From Acidimicrobiia bacterium (GTDB lineage: Bacteria > Actinomycetota > Acidimicrobiia > Acidimicrobiales > Acidimicrobilacustridaceae), in the NCBI GenBank assembly GCA_020832495.1, contig JAFIEP010000107.1, forward strand, positions 1-48,830: DNA of 48,830 bases, given 5' to 3'. Positions within the stretch are counted from its first letter, which is position 1; every line of letters begins with the position of its first letter. Under the pieces are notes generated by a model, which saw only the letters and a list, made by a program, of their open reading frames with translations, did not search any database and was not told the DNA's origin. Below are positions 17,363 to 26,900 of the stretch, in pieces. The position numbers and the translations under genes are program-made.

Positions 17363-20065
17363 ATGGCGGTGACCCAGACCGGAGGCGGCACGAGCGCGGT
17401 GGCTGCGTCCGCTCACGCTCGCTGCGACCGGTTCAAGGGCACCGATCCGCTCCTCGTCGGAATGTCTCGACGTCGTCTGGCCCAGCACCTGGGTCACCCT
17501 GACGCCACGGTGGGTATCCCCGAGGCCCGGTGGATGCGGGCCATGACCTTCGAGCGGCTCGTGCGCGACGACGCATTTGTGTCGCCAGTCATCACCACGA
17601 GCATTGGCAAGCTCGGCTTGGCACGGCCGACGGCTGTTCGAAAGATGGACTGCGGCGGCGACATCCGACGAACCTCTGAGGCGCTCGATCTCGCCGGCCG
17701 CGCGGCAGCCGAGGGCCAGGCGACACTGCTGACGACGTTGGCCGTGCCGTACTTGGGCTTGGAGGGAGATCCGCAGGCGACGGCGGTGCAGCCCGACTTC
17801 GCCATCGTTGCGCCGGCACGACAGGACGTAGACGACCCGCCGCCGGGTAGCTGGCTGATCATGGGGGACGCCAAGGACTATGAGCGGGTCCGAGCCCGAA
17901 TCGATGACCGACGGATGCTCAAGGGGTTCCTTCAAGTGGCGATGGGGGCTGAGTCGGCTCGGGCCTGGTCGGAGTTGCCCGACGGGATGGTGGTGCACCG
18001 TTGCGGAGCGCTCGCCGTGCCACGAAACTCGTTTCTTCAGCCCACCATCGAGATCGAGGACCTCACCGACCACTGCGCCGAGGTTCGAGCCCGGGCTGAC
18101 GAGCGGCTTCAGCGGGTGCAGGCGACGGATGCCACGCCGTTGGCCTCGGGTGATCTTGCAGACCTGGCGAAACATCTGGTGGCTACGTTCGATCCGTCCA
18201 CGTGTGTGACCTGTGCGCTCTTCGTGTACTGCCGCAACGAGCTCCGGGCCTCTGAGGAGCCGTCGGCAGTCCTGATCGAGACAGGCGTCCCCGCCGAGCT
18301 GCGGCCGGCACTGGCCCGAGTGGTCGACGGCGGGAAGGTGGTCGGAGAGGTGCCCGACTCGATCTTGGGCAACGTGCAGGCAACGGTGAGTGGGCGTGCT
18401 GGATGGACAGGGAAGCGCCGCGTCGACCCGGCTGGCCGGCCGGGGTCCATCGATGTGGTGCTCGCGAAGTCCGACGCAGCCGCACTCGGCGTCCACGGCG
18501 TGGCAGTCCGGTATCGAGATGAGGCAGGCAGTCCGTCTGAATGGTTCACCAGCGTCTTCGACAATCCCCAGGCACCACAGACGCGCTCGGCGGTGATGGC
18601 GGCGGTCGGACGGGCACTCGACGCCACGCTCGCTGCTCGACCTGAGGAGCCGGTGCACGTCATCGTCCCCGACCCTGTCACTGCCGACGTGCTCGTATCG
18701 ATCGCAGACTCGCTGGCGGGACTGGAGATCGCTCGTCTGCGATGGGAGCACGACGTTGCTTGTGGGCGCGAGGCGCTCACGTTCGACGGTGAGCCTGCCA
18801 CGATCCCCCCACCGCTCACTGATCAGCAACGGTTGGCGGTGAGCTTCTTGCTGGAAGACGATCGGGCACGAGCAATGGCGCTACGGACGCCGATCGTTGA
18901 TCTGAGACGTGTACTGGCCAGCCACGTCGTCGTCGGGGGACCGCCCAGCGACGCGGGGCGCCTTGATTACCTGGTCGCGTGGGCCACAGCAACCGATCCG
19001 ATCGATCACCGGTCGCTGTCCGACCGGATCGCGTTGCACCGTCACACGCCCGGCGCCCGGCTCTCGAACGAGCAGTCCGATGTCGTTCACCAGGCCAACC
19101 GAGCCGGCCGTGACGGTGACAAGCCGAGCATCGAGACATACCGAGCGCTCGTGGCCGAGGAGCTGCAGTACAAGCAGCAGGCCATTGACGACGCGCTGGC
19201 GGTGCTCGATCGTCACGTAGCGATATCGGCCCTGTGGCCGATCCACCACGCGCTCGAAGCCGACGCCCAGGCGGTATGGCGTCGCCGGTTGACGTTCCGG
19301 GCGTCCGACCTCGTGCGTTTCGGTCGCACCAGCGAGATCTGGCGGGACGACAACGTCGGCCTCCTCGAGGCGGACGAAGCCTGCTGGCGGACACTCGAGA
19401 CGCTCGGCAACCCCCAGAGCGCCAGGGATCGGGCCCTCGATGCCGGGGTCCGCGATGTCGCGTTCGCCACCGTGGTCGGTGTCGACCCCATCATGTTGCA
19501 GGTGCACAGCCGACGGATCGGCGACGAATCCAACGTCGCCGTCGTGACGGTCGGCAAGGAGCCGGTCATCGAAGACAGTGCCGCTCCGAAGGTGCTGAAG
19601 GGTTCGTTCAACGTCGACATCCCCTGGGGTCGACTCGAGGCCACGAGTGAGGAGGCAACACTCGAGTGGACTCCGAACCGCGAGGTTCCGCTCGACGTGG
19701 GCGACACGCTCGTCGTGGTCGACTGCGACGCCTTCTTCGACGGCACCGGACACGGCGGGCGGCTGAAGATCAAGCGGCCCAGCCGGGACACGCGCAACGC
19801 CCCCAAGGCGAGCTGCTCCGTTGACTCCTACGGAGAGGACCCAGAAGGGCACCGGTGGTGTTGCCGCCCCCACGAGGAAGCCGAAGCCGACACGGCGGAC
19901 TGGATCGCAGAGCGGAGAGCCAACGGGCAGATGAACCCGCAAGCCTGGCCCCCCGTGGTCGACGACGACGCCTTCGACGTCCCCGCCGCCGCAGCACCTG
20001 CGGACACCGATGTCGCCGCTGCGGCCGAGCCGCCCGCCGACCTGACGATGGACGACCTCGAATGA
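17363..20065 (+). CDS. RecB/Cas4-like PD-(D/E)XK nuclease with probable Fe-S cluster
   Basis: This 900-residue protein has a nuclease core in the N-terminal third: 'QPDFAIVAP' (first acidic residue), 'SWLIMGDAKDYERV' (~165-178, the D-x-K pair), and 'KGFLQVAMGAESA', a helix with the QhxxY-like glutamine. 'CVTCALFVYC' at ~280-289, together with C21 ('HARCDRF'), gives the four-cysteine layout that holds a 4Fe-4S cluster in AddB/Cas4/RecB-like exonucleases. The remaining ~600 residues are unrecognised, with several helical blocks and an acidic Ala-rich tail. ATG at 17363 has GGGAGC 6 bases upstream; GTG at 17342 is an alternative. The stop overlaps the next start by 3 bases (ATGA), so nuclease and helicase are co-translated, like an AddAB-type pair. 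Confidence 0.72.
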   Translation: MAVTQTGGGTSAVAASAHARCDRFKGTDPLLVGMSRRRLAQHLGHPDATVGIPEARWMRAMTFERLVRDDAFVSPVITTSIGKLGLARPTAVRKMDCGGDIRRTSEALDLAGRAAAEGQATLLTTLAVPYLGLEGDPQATAVQPDFAIVAPARQDVDDPPPGSWLIMGDAKDYERVRARIDDRRMLKGFLQVAMGAESARAWSELPDGMVVHRCGALAVPRNSFLQPTIEIEDLTDHCAEVRARADERLQRVQATDATPLASGDLADLAKHLVATFDPSTCVTCALFVYCRNELRASEEPSAVLIETGVPAELRPALARVVDGGKVVGEVPDSILGNVQATVSGRAGWTGKRRVDPAGRPGSIDVVLAKSDAAALGVHGVAVRYRDEAGSPSEWFTSVFDNPQAPQTRSAVMAAVGRALDATLAARPEEPVHVIVPDPVTADVLVSIADSLAGLEIARLRWEHDVACGREALTFDGEPATIPPPLTDQQRLAVSFLLEDDRARAMALRTPIVDLRRVLASHVVVGGPPSDAGRLDYLVAWATATDPIDHRSLSDRIALHRHTPGARLSNEQSDVVHQANRAGRDGDKPSIETYRALVAEELQYKQQAIDDALAVLDRHVAISALWPIHHALEADAQAVWRRRLTFRASDLVRFGRTSEIWRDDNVGLLEADEACWRTLETLGNPQSARDRALDAGVRDVAFATVVGVDPIMLQVHSRRIGDESNVAVVTVGKEPVIEDSAAPKVLKGSFNVDIPWGRLEATSEEATLEWTPNREVPLDVGDTLVVVDCDAFFDGTGHGGRLKIKRPSRDTRNAPKASCSVDSYGEDPEGHRWCCRPHEEAEADTADWIAERRANGQMNPQAWPPVVDDDAFDVPAAAAPADTDVAAAAEPPADLTMDDLE

Positions 20066-21543
20066 CGACCGTCGAAAGGACCGATCCGGAGGTCTCGGCG
20101 ACAGACGCCCAGCACCACAGCGTTGCAGCTGCGGGGAACCGGGTCGCCACCGAGGCGGCGCTCACCGAGCTCCTCGCAGTGCTCGACAGGCGCAGCGACA
20201 CCGAGCGGATTCTCCTGAGGGCCGCTGCCGGGGCAGGGAAGTCCCATGCGTTGAAGCACATGGTCACGGCAGCGCTCGAGCACCTGGACTGCGAGCGGAT
20301 CGGCGTCGTGGCGTTCGCGAACAAGCAGCTGTTCCCGCTCGCACGCGACCTCGGGCGCCAACTGGGCCGTGACCGGGTGTGCCTCCGGATCTCGCCGCGC
20401 CGGTTCGACAGCCTGGATGCAGCAACGACCGAGGCGGCCACGGTGGCGACCGCCAACGCCGACATTCCTGACGAGGTCGAGGTTCTCGTCATGACCTCGC
20501 ACATGGGCGGGCAACCTGCCTGGGGGATTCTGAACACCATCGGACCCACGCCGAGCGGTGACCTGTTCGACGTCCTGTTTGTCGACGAGGCCTGGCAACT
20601 GCCGATCCACTTGTACCGGGCGGTCGAGCGGCATGCACGAGTGGTGGTCGGTGTCGGCGATGTCGGGCAACTCCCGCCGCTCGACCGAGCCAACAACCCG
20701 TATCGGGGGGACGGGAAGTACAACCCGTATCGCGCCTGGCCAGACACCTACCAGGGTGACCCCGAGACCTGGTCAATCGAGATGCCTGCCGTCTGGCGTC
20801 CGACCGCCGCCCAGCTGCCGATGTGGAGGGCGTTCTACAAGGACTGGGATCGACTCGACTGCGTCGCTGCCCCAGGTGACCGCTCGGTCACCTTCGGAGA
20901 TCTGTCGAGCCCTGCGGCCGAGGTGTGGACGTCGGTGGCTGCTGGCACTCCCACACTGGTGGAGGTGGATGGCCTCGAGCCTCCCGACGCCCCCGATGTC
21001 GACCCGCCCCTGATGGCTGTTGTCGAGACGTGGTTGGACGAGCTCGTCAGCACAGGAGCGACCTGTCGTCGGAAGGTGTACGACGACCAGGGTGAGCCTG
21101 AGGGAGAGGAGGCGTTCTCGTTTGAGGACGCCAACGAGACCGTGGTCGCCGTGCTCGCCACCCGAAACCAGGCGGTGGAGGACGCCGAGGCGATGGTTGA
21201 GCGGCTCCGGGAGCGTCACGACCTCCCACCAGATGCGATTGTGGCGTCGACGGTGGACTCGTGGCAGGGCCAGACCAACGCGCTCACTGTCGCCACCCAC
21301 CCGCTGTCGGGGGCCTCGGAGCTCGATGAGTTCAACTCCAGCTTCGGGCGGCTGGCAGTGACGTGCACTCGTGCCACCCACGGCCTACTCCTGGTCGCCC
21401 GCTGTGGACTGGACGAGATGCTCGCCGACGCATCCGCCCGCCCCGGCGCCCCCTTCGGCGAGCCAGGCCCCAGAGCCCTGCCTCGCCAAACCCATCAGCG
21501 GATCCTGGCCACGTTCGCTCGGATCAGCGTGGCCATCGAGTAG
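20062..21543 (+). CDS. Superfamily 1 (UvrD/AAA_19-like) DNA helicase
   Basis: This 493-residue protein has Walker A 'RAAAGAGKSHAL' (~53), Walker B 'LFVDEAWQLP' (~172), motif III-like 'VGVGDVGQLPPL', 'STVDSWQGQTNALTVAT' and 'RLAVTCTRATHGLLLVA' (motif VI-like). These are the ordered motifs of SF1 DNA helicases. It is short for a UvrD protein, so the accessory 1B/2B subdomains must be reduced. Its start overlaps the stop of the Fe-S nuclease gene, and the phosphodiesterase gene follows 12 bases later. It most likely drives unwinding for the nuclease, as in RecBCD/AddAB or Cas4-helicase pairs (inference). Confidence 0.85.
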   Translation: MTTVERTDPEVSATDAQHHSVAAAGNRVATEAALTELLAVLDRRSDTERILLRAAAGAGKSHALKHMVTAALEHLDCERIGVVAFANKQLFPLARDLGRQLGRDRVCLRISPRRFDSLDAATTEAATVATANADIPDEVEVLVMTSHMGGQPAWGILNTIGPTPSGDLFDVLFVDEAWQLPIHLYRAVERHARVVVGVGDVGQLPPLDRANNPYRGDGKYNPYRAWPDTYQGDPETWSIEMPAVWRPTAAQLPMWRAFYKDWDRLDCVAAPGDRSVTFGDLSSPAAEVWTSVAAGTPTLVEVDGLEPPDAPDVDPPLMAVVETWLDELVSTGATCRRKVYDDQGEPEGEEAFSFEDANETVVAVLATRNQAVEDAEAMVERLRERHDLPPDAIVASTVDSWQGQTNALTVATHPLSGASELDEFNSSFGRLAVTCTRATHGLLLVARCGLDEMLADASARPGAPFGEPGPRALPRQTHQRILATFARISVAIE

Positions 21544-21555
21544 CGAGGAACCGAC

Positions 21556-22416
21556 GTGCGCGTGATGGCGTGGAACACCAACTGGAACGTGAGCAAGTCG
21601 ATCGTGGAGCGGCAGACCGCCGCTGTCGTCGACCTTGCACCCGACGTGGCGTTCTTCAGTGAGTGGAGTCCGTCCCCAACCCGCACCACCAGCTCTGGGG
21701 TAGTCCGAACGAGCTGGAGTCACCTTCGCGGGCCAACCCTCGCCGAGAAAGGCTTCGTCCACCAGTGCCACCAACATGCGCTCGACTACGCCGACGACGA
21801 ACGCGACTGGCGCAACCCTTTCTGGGGTGTACTCGGTGTCTCGCGAGAACCGATCGTGAAGGTGAACACCGAGCCGCCGCTGTTCGCCCCAGGGATCTGG
21901 CTCGAGGTCACCCATCCGTCGACCGGTCTTACGCTGGTGGGAGCTCGCCTCACAGCCTGGCAGGAGAAGGGTCGCAACAAGGGTCTCCGACGTGCTGCCT
22001 GGTCGTGGATGGCGGAGCAGTTCGACCGCCTTGCTGAGGTGCCCGCCGTCGTGCTGGGCGACTTCAACACCGAGCTTCGCTACCGGAGCGAAGGCCTGCA
22101 GCGAGCGAGGGGTGGCGACATCTTTCGAAGCATCACTCGCGATCGTGGATGGGTGGATGCCTTCGACGCCGCCGAAGCAGCCAAGACCGACACCCACGTC
22201 CGGAACAACGGGGTCGGGAGCCGACTCGACTATGCGTTCGTGAGTCCGCCAGCTGCCGGGTTGGTGGCGTCGGCGGCGGCACCGGAAGAGGCTGGTGAGC
22301 ACCGGTTGCTGCGACGGCCGGCGACGAAGAAGCGACCCAAGCAGCCCGGCCTGTCCGACCACACGCCGGTCATGGTGGACCTGGTGACTGACAACCTCAC
22401 TGCCGCTTCTCCGTGA
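21556..22416 (+). CDS. Exonuclease-endonuclease-phosphatase (EEP) family protein
   Basis: This 286-residue protein has the EEP motif order: 'MAWNTNW' (Asn), 'DVAFFSEWSP' (Glu, metal), 'AVVLGDFNTELRY' (Asp/Asn), 'SRLDYAFVSP' and 'GLSDHTPVMVDL' (Asp-His). All catalytic positions are present, so it should be an active metal-dependent phosphodiesterase on DNA, RNA, nucleotide or lipid. The GTG at 21556 has GAGGAA upstream, and the gene sits 12 bases after the helicase gene, probably in the same transcript. No signal peptide, so cytosolic. In a nuclease-helicase operon an abasic-site or 3'-end-processing role is plausible, but substrate cannot be read from sequence. Confidence 0.85.
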   Translation: MRVMAWNTNWNVSKSIVERQTAAVVDLAPDVAFFSEWSPSPTRTTSSGVVRTSWSHLRGPTLAEKGFVHQCHQHALDYADDERDWRNPFWGVLGVSREPIVKVNTEPPLFAPGIWLEVTHPSTGLTLVGARLTAWQEKGRNKGLRRAAWSWMAEQFDRLAEVPAVVLGDFNTELRYRSEGLQRARGGDIFRSITRDRGWVDAFDAAEAAKTDTHVRNNGVGSRLDYAFVSPPAAGLVASAAAPEEAGEHRLLRRPATKKRPKQPGLSDHTPVMVDLVTDNLTAASP

Positions 22417-22594
22417 AGCGCTGGCTGTCGGGCGTGCGGTGGGGCGATGACCGAACCGACCTCGTGCCGGGAGCCAACATGCTGGGTGGTAGGTAAACAT
22501 GAGTCTGTGCCAGGGAAGGGTTCGGCTGACGAGGACCCAGGGGACAGGTGATGATCTGCGGCGTCGCCGCAGGCTCGATCGGTGGAGGTTGTAG

Positions 22595-23668
22595 ATGCCA
22601 TTGCTCAGGACTGGACGGGTGCTCGAAAGCCCGACCGGACAGCGTCTGGAGGTCGTCGGTCCGCTCGGTCGGCCAGGCGGCTACGGCGAGGCTTACCGAG
22701 CAAAGGTGCTCCGTCGAAGGGGTGTGCCGGAGCAGGTCTGCGTGAAAGCAACGCTCGACCAGACGAGCTGGCACCGGGAGGCCTACTTCGGTGAACTGCT
22801 CCGCGACCAGAAGCGTGTCATCAGGATCTACGACAGCTTTCCGGTGCAGCGATCGTCGGGCCGCGCGAAGCAACCCCTCTACATCCTTGTGTCCGAGTTG
22901 GCGGAGCATGGCACCGTCGCCGACTACCTGGAGGAGCGAGGTCGGGGCCTGACTCCCGCACAGGCCAAGCGGGAGATCATCGCCCTGCTGAAGGTTCTCG
23001 TGCTGCTCCACGGCGGCTCGGCTACTCACCGGGACCTCACCCCATCGAACGTGCTGGTGTGCGCCAAGGGCGTGCTCAAGCTTGCCGACTTCGGGATCGC
23101 ACGTCATGCGCTTCTCAACAAGAAGGCAGCGGTCACGGCAGCGAACTGGTGGTTCGTGCCCACTGGGTTCGAGGGTGAACCCACCGACGACGTGTACATG
23201 ATGGGGCAACTGCTCGCCATGCTCCTCGATGGTGAGGCGGACGCCCGCTACTACGAGCGCGCGGCCGATCGGATCACCGATGATCCGATTCTCAACGACG
23301 TCATCCACCGCGCCATCGGGCCACAGAAGAACCGGTTCGCTGACGCATGGGAGATGCTCCAGGCTCTCGAAGGGGTGGCCGATCCGCCGAGCCCGTTGAG
23401 GAGCCTTCGCAACAAGCGAGTCGTCTTCACCGGTCCCTTGTCGATTCGACGTGCTGATGCCGAAACGCTGGTGTTGCAGGCCGGGGGCAAGGTCGTCGAC
23501 AAGGTGTCGAAGTCGCTCGACGTCATCGTGGTGGGCGGCAGGTCACCGCTGTACCGCAAGGGTCACAAGGGCACGAAGCTCCACGAGGTGGACAAGCTGA
23601 ACAAGGCTGGGGCAAGAATCCGGAAGATCGGAGAGGCGGACTTCCGGCGGCTCACTCGTGACCTGTAG
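22595..23668 (+). CDS. Ser/Thr protein kinase fused to a C-terminal BRCT domain
   Basis: This 357-residue protein has an N-terminal kinase domain: glycine loop 'GRPGGYGEAYRAKV' (25-38), Lys51 in 'VCVKAT', catalytic loop 'HRDLTPSN' (145-152) with D147 and N152, and DFG at 165-167. All key residues are present. Residues ~265-355 form a BRCT domain: 'LRNKRVVFTGPLSIRRADA', 'AGGKVVDKVSKSLDVIVVG', 'HKGTKLHEVDKL' and 'IGEADFRRL', as in NAD-dependent DNA ligases. BRCT domains bind DNA ends or phosphopeptides, so DNA-end-linked signalling is the obvious inference. No membrane segment or PASTA repeat is present. GGAGG lies upstream of ATG 22595. Kinase-BRCT fusions are unusual in bacteria as far as I know. 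Confidence 0.88.
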   Translation: MPLLRTGRVLESPTGQRLEVVGPLGRPGGYGEAYRAKVLRRRGVPEQVCVKATLDQTSWHREAYFGELLRDQKRVIRIYDSFPVQRSSGRAKQPLYILVSELAEHGTVADYLEERGRGLTPAQAKREIIALLKVLVLLHGGSATHRDLTPSNVLVCAKGVLKLADFGIARHALLNKKAAVTAANWWFVPTGFEGEPTDDVYMMGQLLAMLLDGEADARYYERAADRITDDPILNDVIHRAIGPQKNRFADAWEMLQALEGVADPPSPLRSLRNKRVVFTGPLSIRRADAETLVLQAGGKVVDKVSKSLDVIVVGGRSPLYRKGHKGTKLHEVDKLNKAGARIRKIGEADFRRLTRDL

Positions 23669-23981
23669 GCGCGCTGCGGGGCAAGGAGCGGTCGTGCCCT
23701 TGCTGAGTTACTGCTCGAGGCACGTGGGAGGGTCGATCTCAGGCTGGTGTGTTCGGCGGAGCGCTTGTCACAGCGACTCGGTACGTGGCTGGTGCCCGGC
23801 ACTGTCGTGTGTCGCCTCGTGGTAGGCCACGCAAGCACAGCCCGGCGTTGATCGACGCACGCCGGGTTCTCGGTCACGACCCCGTCGCCGACCAGTAACG
23901 TCCTGGCGAGGGCGGTGAGGCGGTCGCCTTGCCGGGGAAGCGGCGCTAGGAATCTCCCCGAACGTGGAAGGCGAGTCTCGG
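23669..23981. other. Intergenic region between kinase-BRCT and dynamin genes
   Basis: Just over 300 bases without a supportable gene. It contains the hairpin at 23841-23866 and probably the promoter of the dynamin operon, although I see no convincing -35/-10 pair. Confidence 0.5.
23841..23866. terminator. Hairpin between kinase-BRCT and dynamin genes
   Basis: CCCGGCG (23841-23847) and CGCCGGG (23860-23866) form a perfect 7-bp stem around 12 bases, followed by TTCT. It could terminate the kinase transcript, or be a leader structure of the dynamin operon that starts ~115 bases later. T-run very short. Confidence 0.3.
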
Positions 23982-26900
23982 ATGGAAGCCAACGAGCCAG
24001 CGACCAGATCTGATGGCACGACCACCGATCTCGACGCGGCCGTCGACGAAGCTGTCGTGGAAGGTCTGGAGGTCGTCGACGATCTCGTCGGGCAGGTCAT
24101 CGCGGTCCTCGACAGTTGCCTGGAAGCTGGTGAGCGTGTTGCCGCTGACCATGGCGACCTGCCTGGCCGCGAGATCGTCGACGCCTACACGGCGCTTCTG
24201 GCGGAGAGGAAGACCGAAGCGGAGGGCCGCTTCACGCGACAGCGGACCCGACTCACCACCTTCAACCTGGTCCTCTTCGGACGCACCGGTGCCGGCAAGT
24301 CGAGCCTCATCGAAGCGCTCTCGAGCGGCAACGGCGAGCCCATCTCGCAGGGCGAGAGCGACTGGACCACCGACGTTCGCGATGTTCGCTGGCGAAGCAC
24401 TCGTCTCGTCGACACCCCCGGCATCGGCGGGTGGGGGCGCACCAGATCCCGTGTCGAGCTGGAAGCGCGAGCCGAAGTGGCCGTCGCCGATGCCGATGTC
24501 GTGATCCTCTGTTTCGACACGCAGAGCCAACAGGACGGGGAGTTCGCGAAGATCGCTGAGTGGGTCAGCCGGTACGGCAAACCGGTGGTGGCTGTCCTCA
24601 ACAGCCGGAACGGCCGCTGGCGCCATCCCAGCAAGGTGGGGCGACCGTCGTCCCGGCGGGCTCTGTCGCAGACCATCCACGAGCACGCAGGCAACATCGG
24701 CGACGAGCTCGCCCGGGTTGGTCTGCCCGATACCCCTGTCGTCGCCATCCATAGCAAACGGGCGGCCTTCGCCCGCACTCGTGACCCCTATGCCGGTCCC
24801 GACGGGGAGAGCCGCCGGAAGCAACTCGGCGAGCACGGCTCGGAGCAGCTGCTGACCTGGTCCAACCTTCCGGCGTTGGAACTGCTCCTCACGGAGGCTT
24901 TGGCACGGCACGCCGCACCGCTGCGGCTGGGCATGCTCCATGAGCAGGCTCGGGGTCTGCTCACCGACCTCGACACAGCGGTTCGCGCCGAGCACGACAC
25001 GGCGACGGTGCTCGCCGAGCAGTTGGAGCGAGGGATCGCCGACGTCCTAGGGATCGTCGGCCGGCCCGCCGACAAGGGCTTGGCGAAGCGGGTCAAGCAG
25101 CTCGAGAAGCTCCGCGGTGGGTTCGGCGTGGCGGAATCCGGTGAGCTCCTTCGCCATGCCCGCCACCGAGTCGCGGCCGGTCTGCAGAGCGCGAGGAAGG
25201 ACGCGCTCCGGAGGGCCGATCGCCTTGTCGAAGCCAAGTTCGACACAAAGGAAGAATTTGTCTCGGAGGAGTTCGAGCAAGAGGTTCTCCTGCCAGCCCG
25301 GACCGACGCTGAGGTGGTGGCTCGCAGTGTCGGTGCCGAGGTGCAGCAGTACCTGTCGCAGCGGCTCGACTTGGTGGCCGACGACGTGAGGGCTGACCTG
25401 GATGCGGCCGTCAGCATTTTCGAAGGAGCTGACCCCACCGCGGGGCGCGCTGCCCGAAACCTCGGGGTTGCACTCGAATCCGGCAGCGCCCTGCTCAGCA
25501 TCGGCAGCAGCACTGTGCTCATTCTCGCCGCCTTCAACAGTTGGAACCCGGTCGGATGGATCCTCTGGGCGGTCAGCATTGGTGGTATCGCCATCAGCCT
25601 TGTCGGCGGCAAGGTCCGCAAAAAGGCTGCTGCCGACAAGATGAGAGCTCTCGGCGAGGCCCGGTCACGAGCCCGGCGGGCCGTCAGTGACACCTTCGAT
25701 CGCCTAGAACAGGCGATCAGCGAGGACATCAACCGCATGCTGTCTGACGCGGCCCACGAGCAGCTCGCCGCTGACGTGGCCCATGCCATGGCGCTGCGGC
25801 GCGTGCTTCGGCTCGCTACGGCTGCAGCCAAGGATCTGCAGAAGGCCTTCGACCGTCTCCCCGTTGTTGACCAGTCGCGCCATCTCCTCTCCGAGGTGGC
25901 CGTCGACCTACAGCGCCGTCGTCACCCCGGGAACCCAGCGGCTGGCCGCCTCCTGTGGCTTGGCGAGAGCTGGTGCACCGACCCGAATGGCCTTGGTGAG
26001 ACCGAGGTCGTGACCCCGGCTCTGGTCCGTGTCGATCCTGCTGTTCAGGAGGAGCGCGTCGCCCGGGTTCGGTCGATCATCGACGCAGCGGGGCGCGCCC
26101 CGGAGGTTGGCGCCGGTAGGGCTTGGATCTCGGCCACCCTGCACGAGCTGGACGGCGACGAGGAGGCGCTCAGCGCGCTAGCCCCGGTCTGGGCGGTCGC
26201 GGACGACGCCCCTCCCCGCATCGTCGTGGCCGGTGACTACAGCACCGGGAAGTCGTCATTCGTCAAGCGTCTGCTCGTCGATCTGAACCTCGAGGTGCCC
26301 GACAAGCTTGAGGTCGCTGCCCAACCGAAGACGACTGCGGCTGAGCTCTTCCGCTGGGGCGACTGGGAACTGGTCGACACCCCAGGGTTCCAAAGCACCC
26401 GTGCTGACCACGCCGAAGTTGCCCGCGACGCCGTCGTAGGTGCTTCCTTGCTCATCGTCCTGTTCAACCCGAACCTTGTCGTCGGAGCGGCGGCGGACCT
26501 GTGCGCCGTGTTGTTCGGCGACGAGTCTTCTGGTCGCACGGGCAAGCTGCCCCGCACCCTCTTCGTCATCAACCGGTCCGATGAACTCGGCATCGACCCC
26601 CGGGAGGACCCGGCTGCTTACCAGAACCTCTGTCGGCGCAAGGAAGTGGAGTTGGGTCAAGCCCTCGGAGCCCTCCATGGAAGGGCTACTGGCGGACCCG
26701 GCAGCGCACGGGCCGAGCAGATCCTCTGTGTGGCCAGCGACCCCTACGGCATGGTCGGCGACCGCCCCGAGGTGAACCGGGCCGACTACGACCTGCACCG
26801 TGACTGGGACGGTATGGACGCGCTCGGTCGCGCGCTCACCGAAAGCTCCCACGCGTTGAGGCGCCGTGCACTGGACACGCAGATCCTGGAGGGCAGTGCA

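Noticed and set aside
14069-21543. OLD nuclease and SF1 helicase as a Gabija system
   Set aside because: Gabija genes are adjacent and co-oriented. Here they are on opposite strands with other genes between, and the helicase is fused by overlap to a different nuclease.
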